Of a stretch of 64,000 bases of DNA, positions 10,678 through 22,476 are shown in pieces. The notes below the pieces were generated by a model, which did no database searches, was not told the DNA's origin, and was given only the letters and a program-made list of their open reading frames with translations. The stretch lies in the NCBI GenBank assembly GCA_013420905.1, contig JAAXNY010000010.1:806001-870000 (forward strand). Reading direction: 5' to 3'. The number at the start of each line of letters is the position of its first letter. The stretch's first letter is position 1. The position numbers and the translations under genes were made by a program. The stretch comes from Collybia mongolica. Taxonomy: Eukaryota > Basidiomycota > Agaricomycetes > Agaricales > Clitocybaceae.

Positions 10678-12598
10678 ATGACCTCTTCTCCTTCCGATGC
10701 TGAGATCGTTAAAGCCGTACAAGACGCGTACGGGGCTAAAGCTCTGACAGCCAAGTTGGGCGACGGAGACCGTAGGATCTGCCTTCACCTAATGATTCAA
10801 AATTAATTGTTGTGATACGCCCATTTATAGATCCAGCTAAGGTGGCTGCATCGGTTGGATACACCCCCGCAGAGCTCCTTGCTATCCCCAATGAAGCCAA
10901 TCTGGGTTTGAGCTGCGGGAATCCCGTCGGGGCAGCTACTCTCAAAGAGGTGAGCAGGCCCATCCGACGATGTTATCTAGTGATCGTAACAATTCGAAAA
11001 TATGTTTGGCCCGCTAGGGTGAAACAGTGCTAGACTTGGGATCAGGAGCCGGAATGGATGTCTTTTTGGCTGCTTCAAAGGTCGGCGAAAGTGGAAAGGT
11101 CGTTGGGATCGACGGCTCTCTCGTACGTGTCCCATTTACTTCTTTCCCCGTACGCATACTCCATGTAGCAATAATAGGAAATGATCAATCGGGCTCGACA
11201 TGCGGCGCGTGAAAAGAATATCAAACCTCCGCAGATTTCGTTTGTGCATGCACAGCTCACAGAACCTTTACCGATTGCAGATGGATCGGTGGACTGTGTT
11301 CTCTCGAACTGTGTTGTCAACTTGTTGCCCGCTCAAGAAAAGCGCGGACTATTTGGTGAGGTTCGGAGAGTCCTGAGAGAAGGAGGGCGAATCGTGCTAG
11401 ACGATGTACGTTAACACGTTCCATTCAGCAATTCTTGCCTCTACAGAATAATTGGTGCCCATGGGCACCCGTCTTTGAAAGACAATTAACGCCGTCCTCT
11501 AAACAGGTTGTGGTGAAACGCCCACTCGATGCGGGGATCAAGAATAGCCTTACATCTTACGTGAATTGCATCGCAGGCGCCATCCAATTGGAGGAATACC
11601 AGACACTTCTGAGAGATGCTGGGTTCACAGGTATGGGTGCCTTGTCGATATTATCTCGGCAGCTACACCGGTCTCGGTTGCCAGTGATAGGTCCCCTTCA
11701 AATCATCCTAGCTGACCCCAACTCTGCAGATGCTGTGTTTGTGGACACAAAAAATGATCTGGATGTGTACTACACCTCGACAACCTCCTCTTGTTGCTCG
11801 ACTAAAGGGCCAATAGCTACCCCTCCTGGCCCCGTGCCTGCTCTCAGCGTTGCACCAGGCTTTGACGCCAATGAGTGGGTCGGTGAGGGTCACTTTAACA
11901 TCTTTAAATCTATTATCTATCTAAATTATCTCCCCTTTTAGCATCGTATCAAATATTTGCAAGCAAGCCCACCCAAGGTGCAGATGCCGTGATCGAAGAG
12001 AAGAAACCGTTACCGCTTCTGAGATGGTGGGACGCATACCCCACAGTCCAATCATCTCCGGCGTTGATGTCCCAGGAGGAACTCGCTGCTCATGTTAGAG
12101 GTGCTAGTGACATAAGGGACTTTGTCGCCGTTGACGTTAGGAGGGACGATTACACGGTACGTTTCGTTGTAATCTTGATGCTTCCCACTCCCACCTACCC
12201 ACCGTCACCCATGACTTAATTCCTGATCTGCCATTCCAGGGTGGCCGTGTAAAAGGAAGCGCCAATTGGCCGGCCCAGTCGTTCTATGATGATCTTCCTG
12301 CGATACTAGAGAAATACAGGAATACAAAGAAGGTTGTGTTTTATTGCGGAAGCTCATCCGGGAGGGGTCCAAGATGTGCTGGATGGTAGGTTTCCATCAT
12401 TCTCACCCTTTGGCGCGCGTCCCGTTTTCCCCACCTAACGACATTGATGAACTGATGAACCTTGGACCCAGGTACCAAGATTACCTTAATGAAACGGGAA
12501 CAAGCACGTCTCAAGCATATATCCTACAGGGAGGTGTAAAAGCTTGGCTAGCGAAGTATGCGGGAGATGATAAATTGGTCGATCAAGTAACTGAATAA
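10678..12598 (+). CDS. Arsenite methyltransferase fused to a Cdc25/Acr2-like rhodanese domain
   Basis: The N-terminal part is an ArsM/AS3MT-type SAM-dependent arsenite methyltransferase, and the C-terminal part is a rhodanese-fold phosphatase/reductase-like domain. The ATG is at 10678. Methyltransferase marks are the Cys-containing [12 protein letters not shown] (about 10907-10940), the SAM-binding [15 protein letters not shown] (about 11031-11075), [16 protein letters not shown] (about 11302-11350), the Cys in YVNCIAGA (about 11558-11581) and [11 protein letters not shown] followed by a vicinal CC (about 11738-11810). These Cys match those that bind As(III) in this family. After a linker the second domain shows [20 protein letters not shown] and [12 protein letters not shown] at about 12340-12378. 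The last is a CX5R active site like the one in Acr2 arsenate reductase. The stop is at 12596-12598. The introns near 11405-11508 and 11632-11728 have alternative acceptors. Arsenate reduction by the second domain is inferred. Confidence 0.85.
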
Positions 12599-12706
12599 AC
12601 CCTCAATTATGGGATCTGCCCCGCCGTATAGTCTAAGAAGTTGTAATTAACTTTGTGCGGCAATCCCTAGCTTAAAATAACCCCAAATTCCGCGGTACAA
12701 ATATAG
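12599..12706. other. Convergent 3' junction
   Basis: Only about 108 bp separate the stop of the arsenic gene from the stop of the membrane protein on the opposite strand. The transcripts probably overlap or abut here. Confidence 0.5.
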
Positions 12707-15297
12707 CTACCCGTACAACCTAGGAGTTGTACAGTAAGTGGTGTAGCGATCTTCAGCCCATAACACCAAACCAAGCGGCGCGAGTATATCAAGCCCCGGC
12801 GCATTCGACGATAAGCAAACCTTCAGTAACTCACAGTGATTCCTTTTCGTCACTGCAGATTGCATAACCATATCACCGCGCCGTCCATCGTGCTCTAGCT
12901 TGTTTAAGGTAAAACTGGGGGCGTCGTCCCTATAATACCATTGTCTGTCCACCGCTCGAAGTTTAATGTCGCTGACAGTGCGTGTGTCGTTTAGGAATAT
13001 TGAGAAATAGTCGTTGAGATCGAAGTGGCCCCACATGCATGGAAACGATGTCGGTGAACCGATGACCATACACATAGCAGACATTGTGCTCTTGCTGAGG
13101 TCATAAGCAATTGAGCGTACTGAAGGAAAATATCCTTCGAAGCTTTCTACGCTCTCAATAAACGAAGTGTTTTTCAAGTCAAAGGTCCAGATATTGGAAT
13201 CGTTAGTTTGGTAGTTGATGATGTATTCGTATTCGATGCTGTCGCCACTTCCGGGGTGTGTATACAGCAATGAGGCACGAGGTGGTTGAGAGATATAGGA
13301 ACGACCCTCCAGAGTGGCCTCTCCTGCAAAAACATCACATCGATGAGCCCATTGTTGCTGTCAAGCCACAATTAGACCAAAATAAAGTGTTTCGGGCATA
13401 GTGCAGCTTACCTCCTGTGCTAGCGGGAGAGCCGTGAAAGAGGAAAAAAGGGGAGCCACACACATTAATAATGCGAAGGGGAAAATGACCAGCAAGTGTA
13501 TAGACCATAGGAGAGTTCGAGTCCAAAGTCGTATAGATGCCGAGTTTAACCACCTTGTAGCCCTTGCACGATAGTGAGACCAGAACCAGACATTAACGGA
13601 TCCAATTAGAAAGCCACATATATATACTTGCAGCGGATCTATCAGTCCAAACCTGCACCAAAACGTGTGACTTACCACCGATAGAAAATGGCTTCCAGTT
13701 CTCATGAGGGCTGTTGATCACTGTCCGGGGGTTGGGGATAGAGCCAGCAGTGGCGTCTGTAAAGGCAAACGTGAAATAATTCTCGGTATTAACAAATAAG
13801 GCTTACAATTCCATATGTACGTCGCCAGGGAAGCTGTGAGCACCAAAGATATAGAAGCACGAGCGCCTGAAAAGCAATTCGGTCTCTCACTAACAAACTG
13901 GTCGACCGTACCACTCACACATTCTCAATAGATCGCGAGGTTGGTCTAAGTGGCTTGCATCTTTTTTTCCAATGAACACAAAGATCATTTCTTTCCAAAC
14001 CCTTGGGGGTGAACTCGCAATGAATTTGTGAATCTCACCACATCGTGCACTTGCGAGCTTAAGCGTAGCTACAACTGATGGAACAACGGAAAAAATCGAT
14101 AAGGCCTGGATAGCATTCATTCAGCGTTCTGCCTGTCCAATAACGTAAAGTGGCAAGATATATACCTGACCATATGTGAACTGGTATTCATTTAGCGAAA
14201 TCCCTCCCACAATGCCAAGAATCCAACTCCAATGAAGACAGCATACGATGGCAAGAAGAAGCCACGGATGATTCTCTACGATTACATCCCTAAACAAGTT
14301 CAATAACGGAGGAGGGTGACTGAAATGTGCCTACTCACCACGGTGATTTCAGAATCGCCCAGATGCGTGATGGCCAGCGACGCCATGGTGGCCGATCATT
14401 GTACCCTTTGCTCGCTCTCTTTACGGCTACTGCTATATCATCAAGGTGATGCACGAAATACACACCCCAGACCCACAATGTGGCCACGGAAACAACTCCG
14501 AGTCCTCCCCTCCCGTGTAAGTCATTCCATAATTCCCTTCGACCCATGACGTCGAGAACACCAACAAAATTGGATACCACCTGAAACTCAAGCCAATGTG
14601 GAAGATTCATATCCTCGCACAGATGACTATTGATGAAGGCGTCGGTGCGAAATGAAACAATCAAGTTGAGGGCGAGCCAAAAGAAAGGAAGGAGAAGGCC
14701 AAGCCAGAGTGCTATGACCGTTCTGGTATATCTCGCCACGTGGAATAGCTTCCTTGGAGTGTGGAAGGCGGCATGGAACGCCATCCATGCCAAGTATACA
14801 CTGATAGGGGAGGCGCTAACGGCGACCGCGAAGTGTGCCTCGAATAGAGTAAGGCGTTGGTGTCCTATACACGTAACTGTGGCAAGTAGAATCGGATACA
14901 CCTGAGAGAATAGTCCATAAGCAGAGTCTAGCAGGTCATCGCCGTAAACTGAAGACCGGAACATCAGTTGTGGTGAAGGCTTGGTATCCACGACTGAAAT
15001 CACGGGAAGAATGGGGGATGCACCCCTGGGAATTTGGTTCACGGTAAGGACGTTAACCCCTGCTGAAGGGGTTTGGGAGGCTTCAAGATCGGAAGGTTTC
15101 GACCATTTTAAGAGAATAGCTACCACGTAATTCTTATAAGCACCAGCAGTCGCTTCCGAAAAACAAAATTGCTCACATAGGCATACGTTGATGATGATAT
15201 CTACGAGAAAGCTTAAATAGTGATTGCACAATGCTCAGACCAAAACCAATAACTCACTCGAGATGCCTACCACGAAGCCACCGACGTCAGGGTTCAT
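12707..15297 (-). CDS. Polytopic membrane protein, fungal multi-helix family of unknown function
   Basis: The likely ATG at 15297 starts MNPDVGGFVVGIS, an N-terminus seen in uncharacterised agaricomycete multi-helix proteins. A large exon (about 15200-14335) holds several hydrophobic segments, including VSASPISVYLAWMAFHAAF, VIALWLGLLLPFFWLALNLI and GVVSVATLWVWGVYFVHHL. Later exons add PWLLLAIVCCLHWSWILGIV, LSIFSVVPSVVATLKLA, LIDPLQVYICGFLIGSVNVW and LLVIFPFALLMCVAPLF. A soluble C-terminal part of about 170 residues ends TPRLYG with stop at 12707-12709. I count roughly eight membrane segments. Splicing is complex, with many introns. It is convergent with the arsenic gene, but nothing links their functions. 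Family membership is moderate confidence and function is unknown. Confidence 0.65.
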
Positions 15298-17224
15298 GGG
15301 CGTGTTCCCTGGAGCATCGGGAGAGGTTTGGGCAGCGAAGCAATTACTGACACTAGAGACTGCCTGGGCCATCCAGAATCAGTTGGTGGGTTAAGTCTGA
15401 GTCCAGGCTGAACAACATTATAAATCCCTGTAGACGGATACCCCTGGAGAGCCCCAAAAGAAATGCAGGAGCGTTGTGACGATGATCGGGCGAGTTCACT
15501 AATGCATGCCACAGATTTTGGCGGTAGACAGGAGATTGTTCCTGCACCCATAGTGAATTAGCGCTCCTACTAAATATAAGCTGTGGGCGACTCTGAAACT
15601 GCCGTAATATAAGGTTTGATGAATCAAAGGAATATATCCCCAAGTGTATACGGACGAGACTCAGGGGGACATGTAGGAACCGGGAGGCGCTGTGAGTTAT
15701 GCTCTCTAAACTCACAATTATTTTTCTGATTGTTCCTAATTTGTGCAGAGCACTCGTCAACCAACGCCACCTGGACAGAGTATGCTTGCGTGGCATGCCG
15801 ATTGGGGTAACGATGTGATGAGAAACAATCTACTGAGTGCTATTAAGCTGAGATCGAGTTTGCATTACAGGACAATGAATATAGGAAAATAAACTCTGTA
15901 ACTAACGTTGAGTGATATTTCCGAGTAACAAAAAGAGCTTACAGTTTTCCAATCATATAAAACATTGGGTACATCCTCAGGCTCGTAAACAGGCAGATCA
16001 GGGAATCGTTGCAATAAATTTGTTCAAGCCATCAGGTGTAGTAGTGAGGCTTTCGAGGAATTTTGAAGATGGTTAGATAAGCAATGATTGAGACAATTGC
16101 AGCTTGTGGCGAGACTGACCATCTGTAGGATCTATTGAATAATAATCATAAATCAAACTGAAAAGCGAAATTCACAAAGTAAATGGGCTGCAAAGTAGAT
16201 GGAACGTCACCCTAACATATAACAATTGCCAATGAGGATGCCGTAAGAGGGAGACACACGGCCATTGGCCTACCCTCACGAGTTCCAAGCATTCAAGGTA
16301 ATCCGGGTGACTTGTGAGATCCAAACAGCGAGAAAAACCACTATAGTGGTCGTACAAGTCCCCACAACTTGACGGAAGTAAGACCTCGTGCCACCTATCC
16401 AAGACTCCGTGACTCATTGGCAGGGAATATTCGAGGTATGTGGCGTATGTATTTGACGGAAAATCAAGGGATGCCCGATTCGAGGTGGCAGTGCGCGCGG
16501 TGAGAATCAATTGTTATTCCATGGAGAGCAACTTGAAATCGTACAGCAGAACGCTGTCTGAAAGCTTGGAATTGACCATCACTTGTCCATCGACAAGGTA
16601 AGAGTATCACTTCGGCCTTTATTTTGGCCACCTGATGCGAGGCTTTGTTGATGAGCAATCTCCTGCATCTGGTGATTGACAAGTATTCATGAGATATACC
16701 GTTCAAGAAGCACACTCGGATAATGTGCCTGAGGCGAAGGTTCTTTTGCCCCAGTTCACCAACCCCATGACCATTTCATGAACTTTAATGCGCACAGCGG
16801 TGGAGTAAGGTTTGCTCGTTCTCCTCCACAAAGTTGAATTGCGGCGCCAGCAAGTCGATCTAGTGGCGAGAGTCCTTTTCAAGCGTGGTCAGCCCCCAGT
16901 CGCCAAGTTGAGGCACAAGGGTGTCTGTTTGGCGTTGCTTGTTGGAGAGGCTGTTACGGCCCGCGGCCCGCTTAGTTGATCAAATTCAAGAAGCGTTAAT
17001 TGCGACCTACTACCATGAACTTGACGGGAAAAATCTATTATTATTTTACAGCGGGAAGAAGCTTTCTTAGACCTCACGGCGGCACTTATGGCTGATTTAC
17101 ATGCAGCTACAGGGCTCTCTAGGCTCCGATTTACACGGCAGTCCAACCATTCCCCAGTTACAATATCGCCGATTTTGGGATACCAATGTTTCCAACTGGC
17201 ATATTATAACGGAAAAATCGTCTC
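15298..17224. other. Long gap with weak, unassigned minus-strand open frames
   Basis: Roughly 1.9 kb between the membrane protein and the GH7 promoter. Minus-strand frames at 15353-15796, 16172-16510 and 16464-16715 could be pieces of a degraded gene, for example LLINKASHQVAKIKAE and SHGVLDRWHEVLLPSSCG. I could not join them with convincing splice sites or recognise a domain. They may be relics or noise. Confidence 0.3.
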
Positions 17225-17620
17225 AATACTTCGGGTCTTTGAGAATTTTCCGACTTTGACAGTCGCTCGCATAGCCTGGATCTGTTTTACTCTTGGGACA
17301 CCAGCCAAGATGGAAACGCCCTCTCGACGGACCGAAATAGGATGCGACGGCGCAACAACTCGATATTTGTGGGGTTCTTCGACTTCTGAAACGGACATTT
17401 TTCCTAAACTCCTTGTCATGGGGCTTCGATAAAGGTAACGCTACAGAGCGGCATACTACCGACGAATATCCTAGTCTGCAAAAAAGACAAGCCAAGGTCT
17501 CGACGTCGAGCCAAGGGCACCTCACAGCTTCTGGTTTGTCCGCTCTCACTCACTCGGATAATGGAGAGCGGTTACTATCTCACATACAGAACGCTTGGCA
17601 GAACGATGAATGGTATAAAA
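17225..17620 (+). promoter_or_regulatory. GH7-1 promoter with TATA box and blocks shared with GH7-2
   Basis: A TATAAAA box lies at 17614-17620, about 180 bp before the ATG. Upstream blocks recur in the same order before the second GH7 gene: AATACTTCGGG (17225-17235), CCTTGTCATG followed by a TTCG stretch (17411-17428) and CCGACGAAT (17459-17467). A candidate leader intron begins near 17659 (GTGAGTCC) and could end near 17708. Confidence 0.6.
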
Positions 17621-17800
17621 GGGTCTCGAAATTGCACTCACAGTCTCCATCTCAAACTGTGAGTCCTTTTCCTCTCATATCTGAGCCTTACCGCTTACTG
17701 TTGTACAGACTCAGTTACCTTGAGAACTATTATTCACAATATCGTGCGTCCCAATTTGTCTATACTGCTTACCCCCGCCGACCCACCTGAACAGCTCATC

Positions 17801-19227
17801 ATGACACGGCCATACGCTGTAGCTCTCCTCGCATTCTCTCTGCTCGCTGCTGTTCGCGGTCAACAGGTTGGAACACAGGTAGCGGAAAACCACCCAAGGC
17901 TCTCATCTCAGAAATGCACGAAGAGCGGTGGTTGCGTCACCCAACAAACTTCCGTCGTCCTCGACTCTAACTGGCGTTGGCTCCACACCACCAGCGGCTA
18001 CACCAACTGCTACACCGGCAACACCTGGGACACCAGCTTGTGCCCCGATGGCGCTACCTGTGCCAAGAACTGTGCACTCGACGGTGCTGACTACTCTGGT
18101 ACCTATGGTATTTCTGCCGGCGGAAACGCACTCACCCTGAAGTTCGTCACTGGCAAGAACGTCGGCTCCCGTGTGTACCTCATGTCTAGCGACACACAAT
18201 ACCAGGTGTTCAAGCTCAAGAACCAGGAGTTCACCTTTGACGTCGACATGTCCAACCTCCCTTGTGGCCTGAATGGCGCCGTCTACTTCACCGAAATGGC
18301 TGCTGACGGTGGTATGTCCAAGTACCCCGGTAACAAGGCTGGTGCCAAGTACGGAACTGGTTACTGTGACGCTCAGTGCCCCCACGACATCAAGTTCATC
18401 AACGGCGAGGTACATAGAATTGCCTCTTACCGTATAACCCCTGCTAACCTCGAGCTTCCATACAGTCTAACTCAGTTGGCTGGGAACCATCCGACAACGA
18501 CATTAACGCGGGAGCTGGGAAGTACGGCACCTGCTGTCCCGAGATGGACATCTGGGAGGCCAACAAGAACGCCGCTGCATACACCCCCCACGTCTGCACT
18601 GCTAGCGGGCAGACCCGTTGCTCGGGTACCCAGTGCGGTGACAGTCCCGACAACAGGTACGATGGTATCTGCGACAAGGACGGTTGCGATTTCAACTCCT
18701 ACCGCATGGGAGACCAGAACTTCCTCGGCGAGGGAAAGACCGTCGACACCCGATCCAAATTCACTATTGTGACACAATTCATCACTACCGATGGCACTGC
18801 CAACGGTGCGCTCAAGGAGATCCGTCGTCTCTACGTCCAGGGCGGAAGAGTCATCCAGAACTCCAGCACCAACGTCTCAGGCATCACTGCCACCAACGCC
18901 ATCAGCGACAACTTCTGTGCCCAACAGAAGACCGCATTCGGCGACAGGAATGACTTTGCTTCCAAGGGCGGCATGAGGTCTATGGGAGATGCCCTCGGGC
19001 GAGGAATGGTTCTCGCACTCTCCGTCTGGGATGACCACACCGCCAACATGTTGTGGCTCGACTCTAGCTACCCACTCAACAAGGACCCCTCCGTCCCAGG
19101 AGTCAAGCGTGGACCTTGTTCCACTTCTTCAGGTGTGCCCTCCGAAGTCGAGTCGCAATACCCCAACTCCTCCGTTACCTACTCCAACATCAAGTGGGGA
19201 GATATCGGCTCTACCTACTCCGCCTAG
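17801..19227 (+). CDS. GH7 cellobiohydrolase 1, catalytic domain only
   Basis: This is a secreted reducing-end cellobiohydrolase of family GH7. Two exons (17801-18409 and 18466-19227, with a 56 bp phase-0 intron) give 456 residues. The signal peptide is [20 protein letters not shown], and the mature protein would start with Gln (QQVGTQ). The catalytic signature EMDIWEAN is at residues 229-236; Glu229, Asp231 and Glu234 are the nucleophile, assisting Asp and acid/base. Many paired Cys ([25 protein letters not shown]) fit the family. The protein ends GDIGSTYSA at the end of the catalytic core, so it has no linker and no CBM1, unlike the paralogue at 31801. The two are close in sequence. A TATA box and promoter blocks are shared with that gene. 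The frame is intact. Confidence 0.96.
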
Positions 19228-20678
19228 TACGGATCGCTTTTTTGCCTTTCAGCTGACACGAGATTAACACCCTATCTACAGAATGCCTTGAAGAACAGGT
19301 TTAGAGGGTTTCGGCGTACGCATTGAATTCATTGGGTCGGGGTTGGGCTTGCGTCGGCCACTATCTTAGACAGTCCCCTCAGTCGCACGAGAAGTTGTTG
19401 TTTTCATTGCTCCGTTCTAGTCTCTCACATCACATCACATAAATAATTCGAGTCCCTGCTGCGTTAGACATAGTTCAATCATTCTGTTGTTCTTTGTATA
19501 GCGTTTAAAATTCAATTACTTTTTCGGATTCTCAGTTGTGTGACTAGTCCATCGAAATTTTGTCTTCAAATGGATTTTTTGTTTCCTATCAGGGTCAGAG
19601 TAAGATCAAGATCAAAAAATATTTTATATTCTTGCGGGTTTCAAGCTCCAGAGTTTCGAACCATAATACGACTGTCAAGTATCTCTGGCGCGACCAACCA
19701 TCCCCAATGTTTTTATTATCACTTGGACCCTTTCTCGCGGACCGCTTTATCGACGCTGTCTTTCATGGTTCGTTTCGAACCGGAGCCAGATGAAACATGC
19801 ATACCTCCACGGCGATACAACGTCGAATAGGCGTCGAACCTTGGAGATGGGTGCATCAAAGTGTTATTTATATAGTAAAGGCGTGTCACGAATATCCGTG
19901 GATCGGCGCACTAGCATAGTTACCGTGGAGAACGGGAGATAACCTGCCATCGCACTGTTGTGATCCAGCGCTAGCGATTTAAATCGAATATGTATCAGAG
20001 CTCTGCTCGGGCGGAGGTTCCAAGAAAATAGCCTTAGCCCATCGGGCCTATGTGTCCGGTCTGTAGGTCCCTTTTTTTTGTTGATTTGGGAGCATGTTCG
20101 GTTCGGATATCATTGTTACTCGCAGTTATAGAGCGGCCGACAAATTATTCGACCCATGATGTATTAACAGCGATGTTTTTTAGCGCCAAATGCACGAAGG
20201 TTTTGATTTAGGTGTATGGTCGCAAACATTCTGCCTTCAGTCGTCGAAATTATATGCGGAAGCTTGATTAATGGAGGATAAACGAGTGCAGGGGTATTGA
20301 AACGATTGTCTAGTACCCTGAGCATGATATACAGGGATATGCATATGGATACTATTGGGCCTTAGGACACTCGCAATAAGGGCTTGTATATTCGACCCGG
20401 TCACCGCATCGTCTTTGACCTATAGCCCACACGACGACAAGGTTTGATGGTTAGAGCCTCGAATAAACCAAGAAAATCTGGGGGAGTGATCATCAACGCT
20501 CCAGGCAAATCTAAAAACGTTGGCGACCCTGTGTGCCGAAGACATGACGTTACCCCCACGCCGCTTTCTTTTCCATATCTCCACATTCAACTTCTTTATT
20601 TTTTCTATTCTCTTTAACGACGTTCCTTTGCGTTCATTCTTATAGCTCTCTAGAGTGTAATTCCCCCAACTTATTTCC
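19228..20678. other. Intergenic gap
   Basis: About 1.45 kb between GH7-1 and the KHE1-family gene. The first 300 bp are the GH7 3' region with the repeat ACATCACATCACATAAATA near 19427. The remainder has no convincing gene; short frames are low-quality. Confidence 0.4.
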
Positions 20679-21835
20679 ATGTCTATCACGCCAAAGGCTC
20701 TCCGGCAGCTGCGCATAATTGCGATCCCGCTTACACGGCCCACAACCATCCAGAACTCGACGAAAAAAGCCCAACATAACCGAAAATTAACCTACTACCA
20801 ATTTCAAATCACTTCATCCCCACAACTTACACCAGAATCCGCGAATGGCGTATCGCGCCCATGGTGGAGACCTGAAGGAGGTGTGGGGAATTGGATCACG
20901 ACCAAGGCGGCAGATACATGGGCAGGCTTCGGGAAGGCAAAGGGTGGTTGGAAGGTACGTTTATTTTACGCGTTCACATCGTCGAGGGGAATCTAAGCGC
21001 TGTGATGGTAGTTGAAAACATACCAGATTGGCGAGCAACTTGTGGACCGCATGGACTTTGAGGAACTAGCGCTGAAGGGTATCAACCCGTCTTTGGGACC
21101 TACTGTTGCGCACCCTGATGTAAAAGGAACGGAGGCAGAGAGCGCGCACGTTGAAAAAACCAGAGCAAGTCAACCTGCACCAGCATGTCTCGCCACTACC
21201 TAAATGAATTCGCAGATACCTCTGGTTTACCCTCCCTCAATAAACTCTGGATCTGTAACGCTAGAAGAGCTCCGGGCCCTTTTGGCGTATCGGACACCCC
21301 GCCACCGCAAGGGCTTCTTGGCATGGATGATAATTGCGCCTCTTACTGCTCCGTTCATGATTATTCGTAAGTAGCCCGCCATTCGAAATACACACTGTCT
21401 TACTGGCCTCGACAGCCGTCATCCCTAATCTTCCGTTTTTCTTCTGCGTTTGGCGATCATGGTCGCATTACAAGGGTACGTCCGACCAGTAGTATCATGC
21501 TAACGCGTCCTGACAAATCCCCAGCTTGGAGATCATCGCAATACCTTCAGTCCCTCTTAGACAGCGGTTCTATCGTACCGGAAGCGAGCCCATCACTCGA
21601 CATTGTATACAAGGACTATGCCGCGGATGCGTCCCCTGCTTATTCTGAAGCTAAGTCTGAGTCCAAACCCAAGCCAGAATCCGCCCCACTACCCCGCCAC
21701 ACCGTTTTACTCACCCATGATGCCGTGCCTGCTATTCTCAGCCTCTTCGGCCTCAAACCGACAGCAGGTGCGGATTTACAGCGTGCTGTGGAGCAGGCTA
21801 GGATACGAGTCAAGAGTGGCAGGGGTACCCTGTGA
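20679..21835 (+). CDS. Mitochondrial K+/H+ exchange-related protein (KHE1 family)
   Basis: The product resembles the fungal mitochondrial K+-H+ exchange-related family (Mit_KHE1), inner-membrane-associated proteins linked to mitochondrial volume and K+ handling. Five exons (20679-20954, 21012-21164, 21216-21366, 21416-21475, 21525-21835) give 316 residues. The conserved part is DRMDFEELALKGINPSLGP, then RIPLVYPPSINSGSVT, then a hydrophobic stretch FLAWMIIAPLTAPFMIIPVI, and NLPFFFCVWRSWSHYKAWR. The N-terminus is basic (MSITPKALRQLRIIAIPLTR), consistent with mitochondrial import. The second intron (21165-21215) needs a GC-AG pair, because the unspliced frame hits a stop. The C-terminal part is a soluble tail with many Ser, Pro and Lys. 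Family call is good; the exact transport role is inferred from the family. Confidence 0.82.
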
Positions 21836-22476
21836 GCTTGCATTGTCTACTTGTCTGGGTATTTGTTGGTGAGAGCTATCATACATTGGACGTCTTTCGA
21901 TTACGATAATTGGTTGTCTTATTTTCTCGTAATTGTGAAAAGGGTTTTATATTGCGGGCGTACGTGTAGGCTATTGAATCATATTTACGATATGTACTGA
22001 ATTACAGAATTGAATGCACACAAGGGCGCTCTCCCACTCTTTTTTATCTTTATTTCTTCATTCCCGTGAGGTAAATGCTACGGGCCAGGGCTTACCAGTT
22101 TATTCGGTTGATATATGGTCGCAACAAGATAGGTATCAAAAACAAAATAAACCAGGAAAAGCTACCGATACAGAATTACAATGCGCTACGCGATTGACGA
22201 ACAGATGAGACAGCAACAAAAATAAATACGAAACAAACGTCACCCGAGCAGATATGTACAACAAGTCCTTCGGAGTGGAGAGTGTGTACGGCACAGAAAA
22301 GCATGTGGCCACAATACATTTGTGGTTTTGTCAAGGTATGGTGCATAGTGCCGTGTTCCCCCTCCGATCAAAAGCTAAATCCCAATGTGAGCGTAAGGTT
22401 TGACCGGGAGTACGTACACCCCAAGGCGGAAGTACAGGACGCAATTCGGGAGAGCGCACCATAGCAAGGGATTAAC
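21836..22476. other. Convergent intergenic gap
   Basis: About 640 bp between two convergent gene ends. It is A+T-leaning with no recognisable gene; it should hold both 3' UTRs. Confidence 0.4.

Noticed and set aside
15353..16715. Minus-strand frames as an F-box or membrane gene
   Set aside because: Pieces could not be joined by credible splice sites and no motif is recognisable.
17903..18415. Long minus-strand open frame opposite GH7-1 (also 31840-32415)
   Set aside because: Antisense shadow of GC-rich GH7 coding sequence; present in both paralogues for that reason only.
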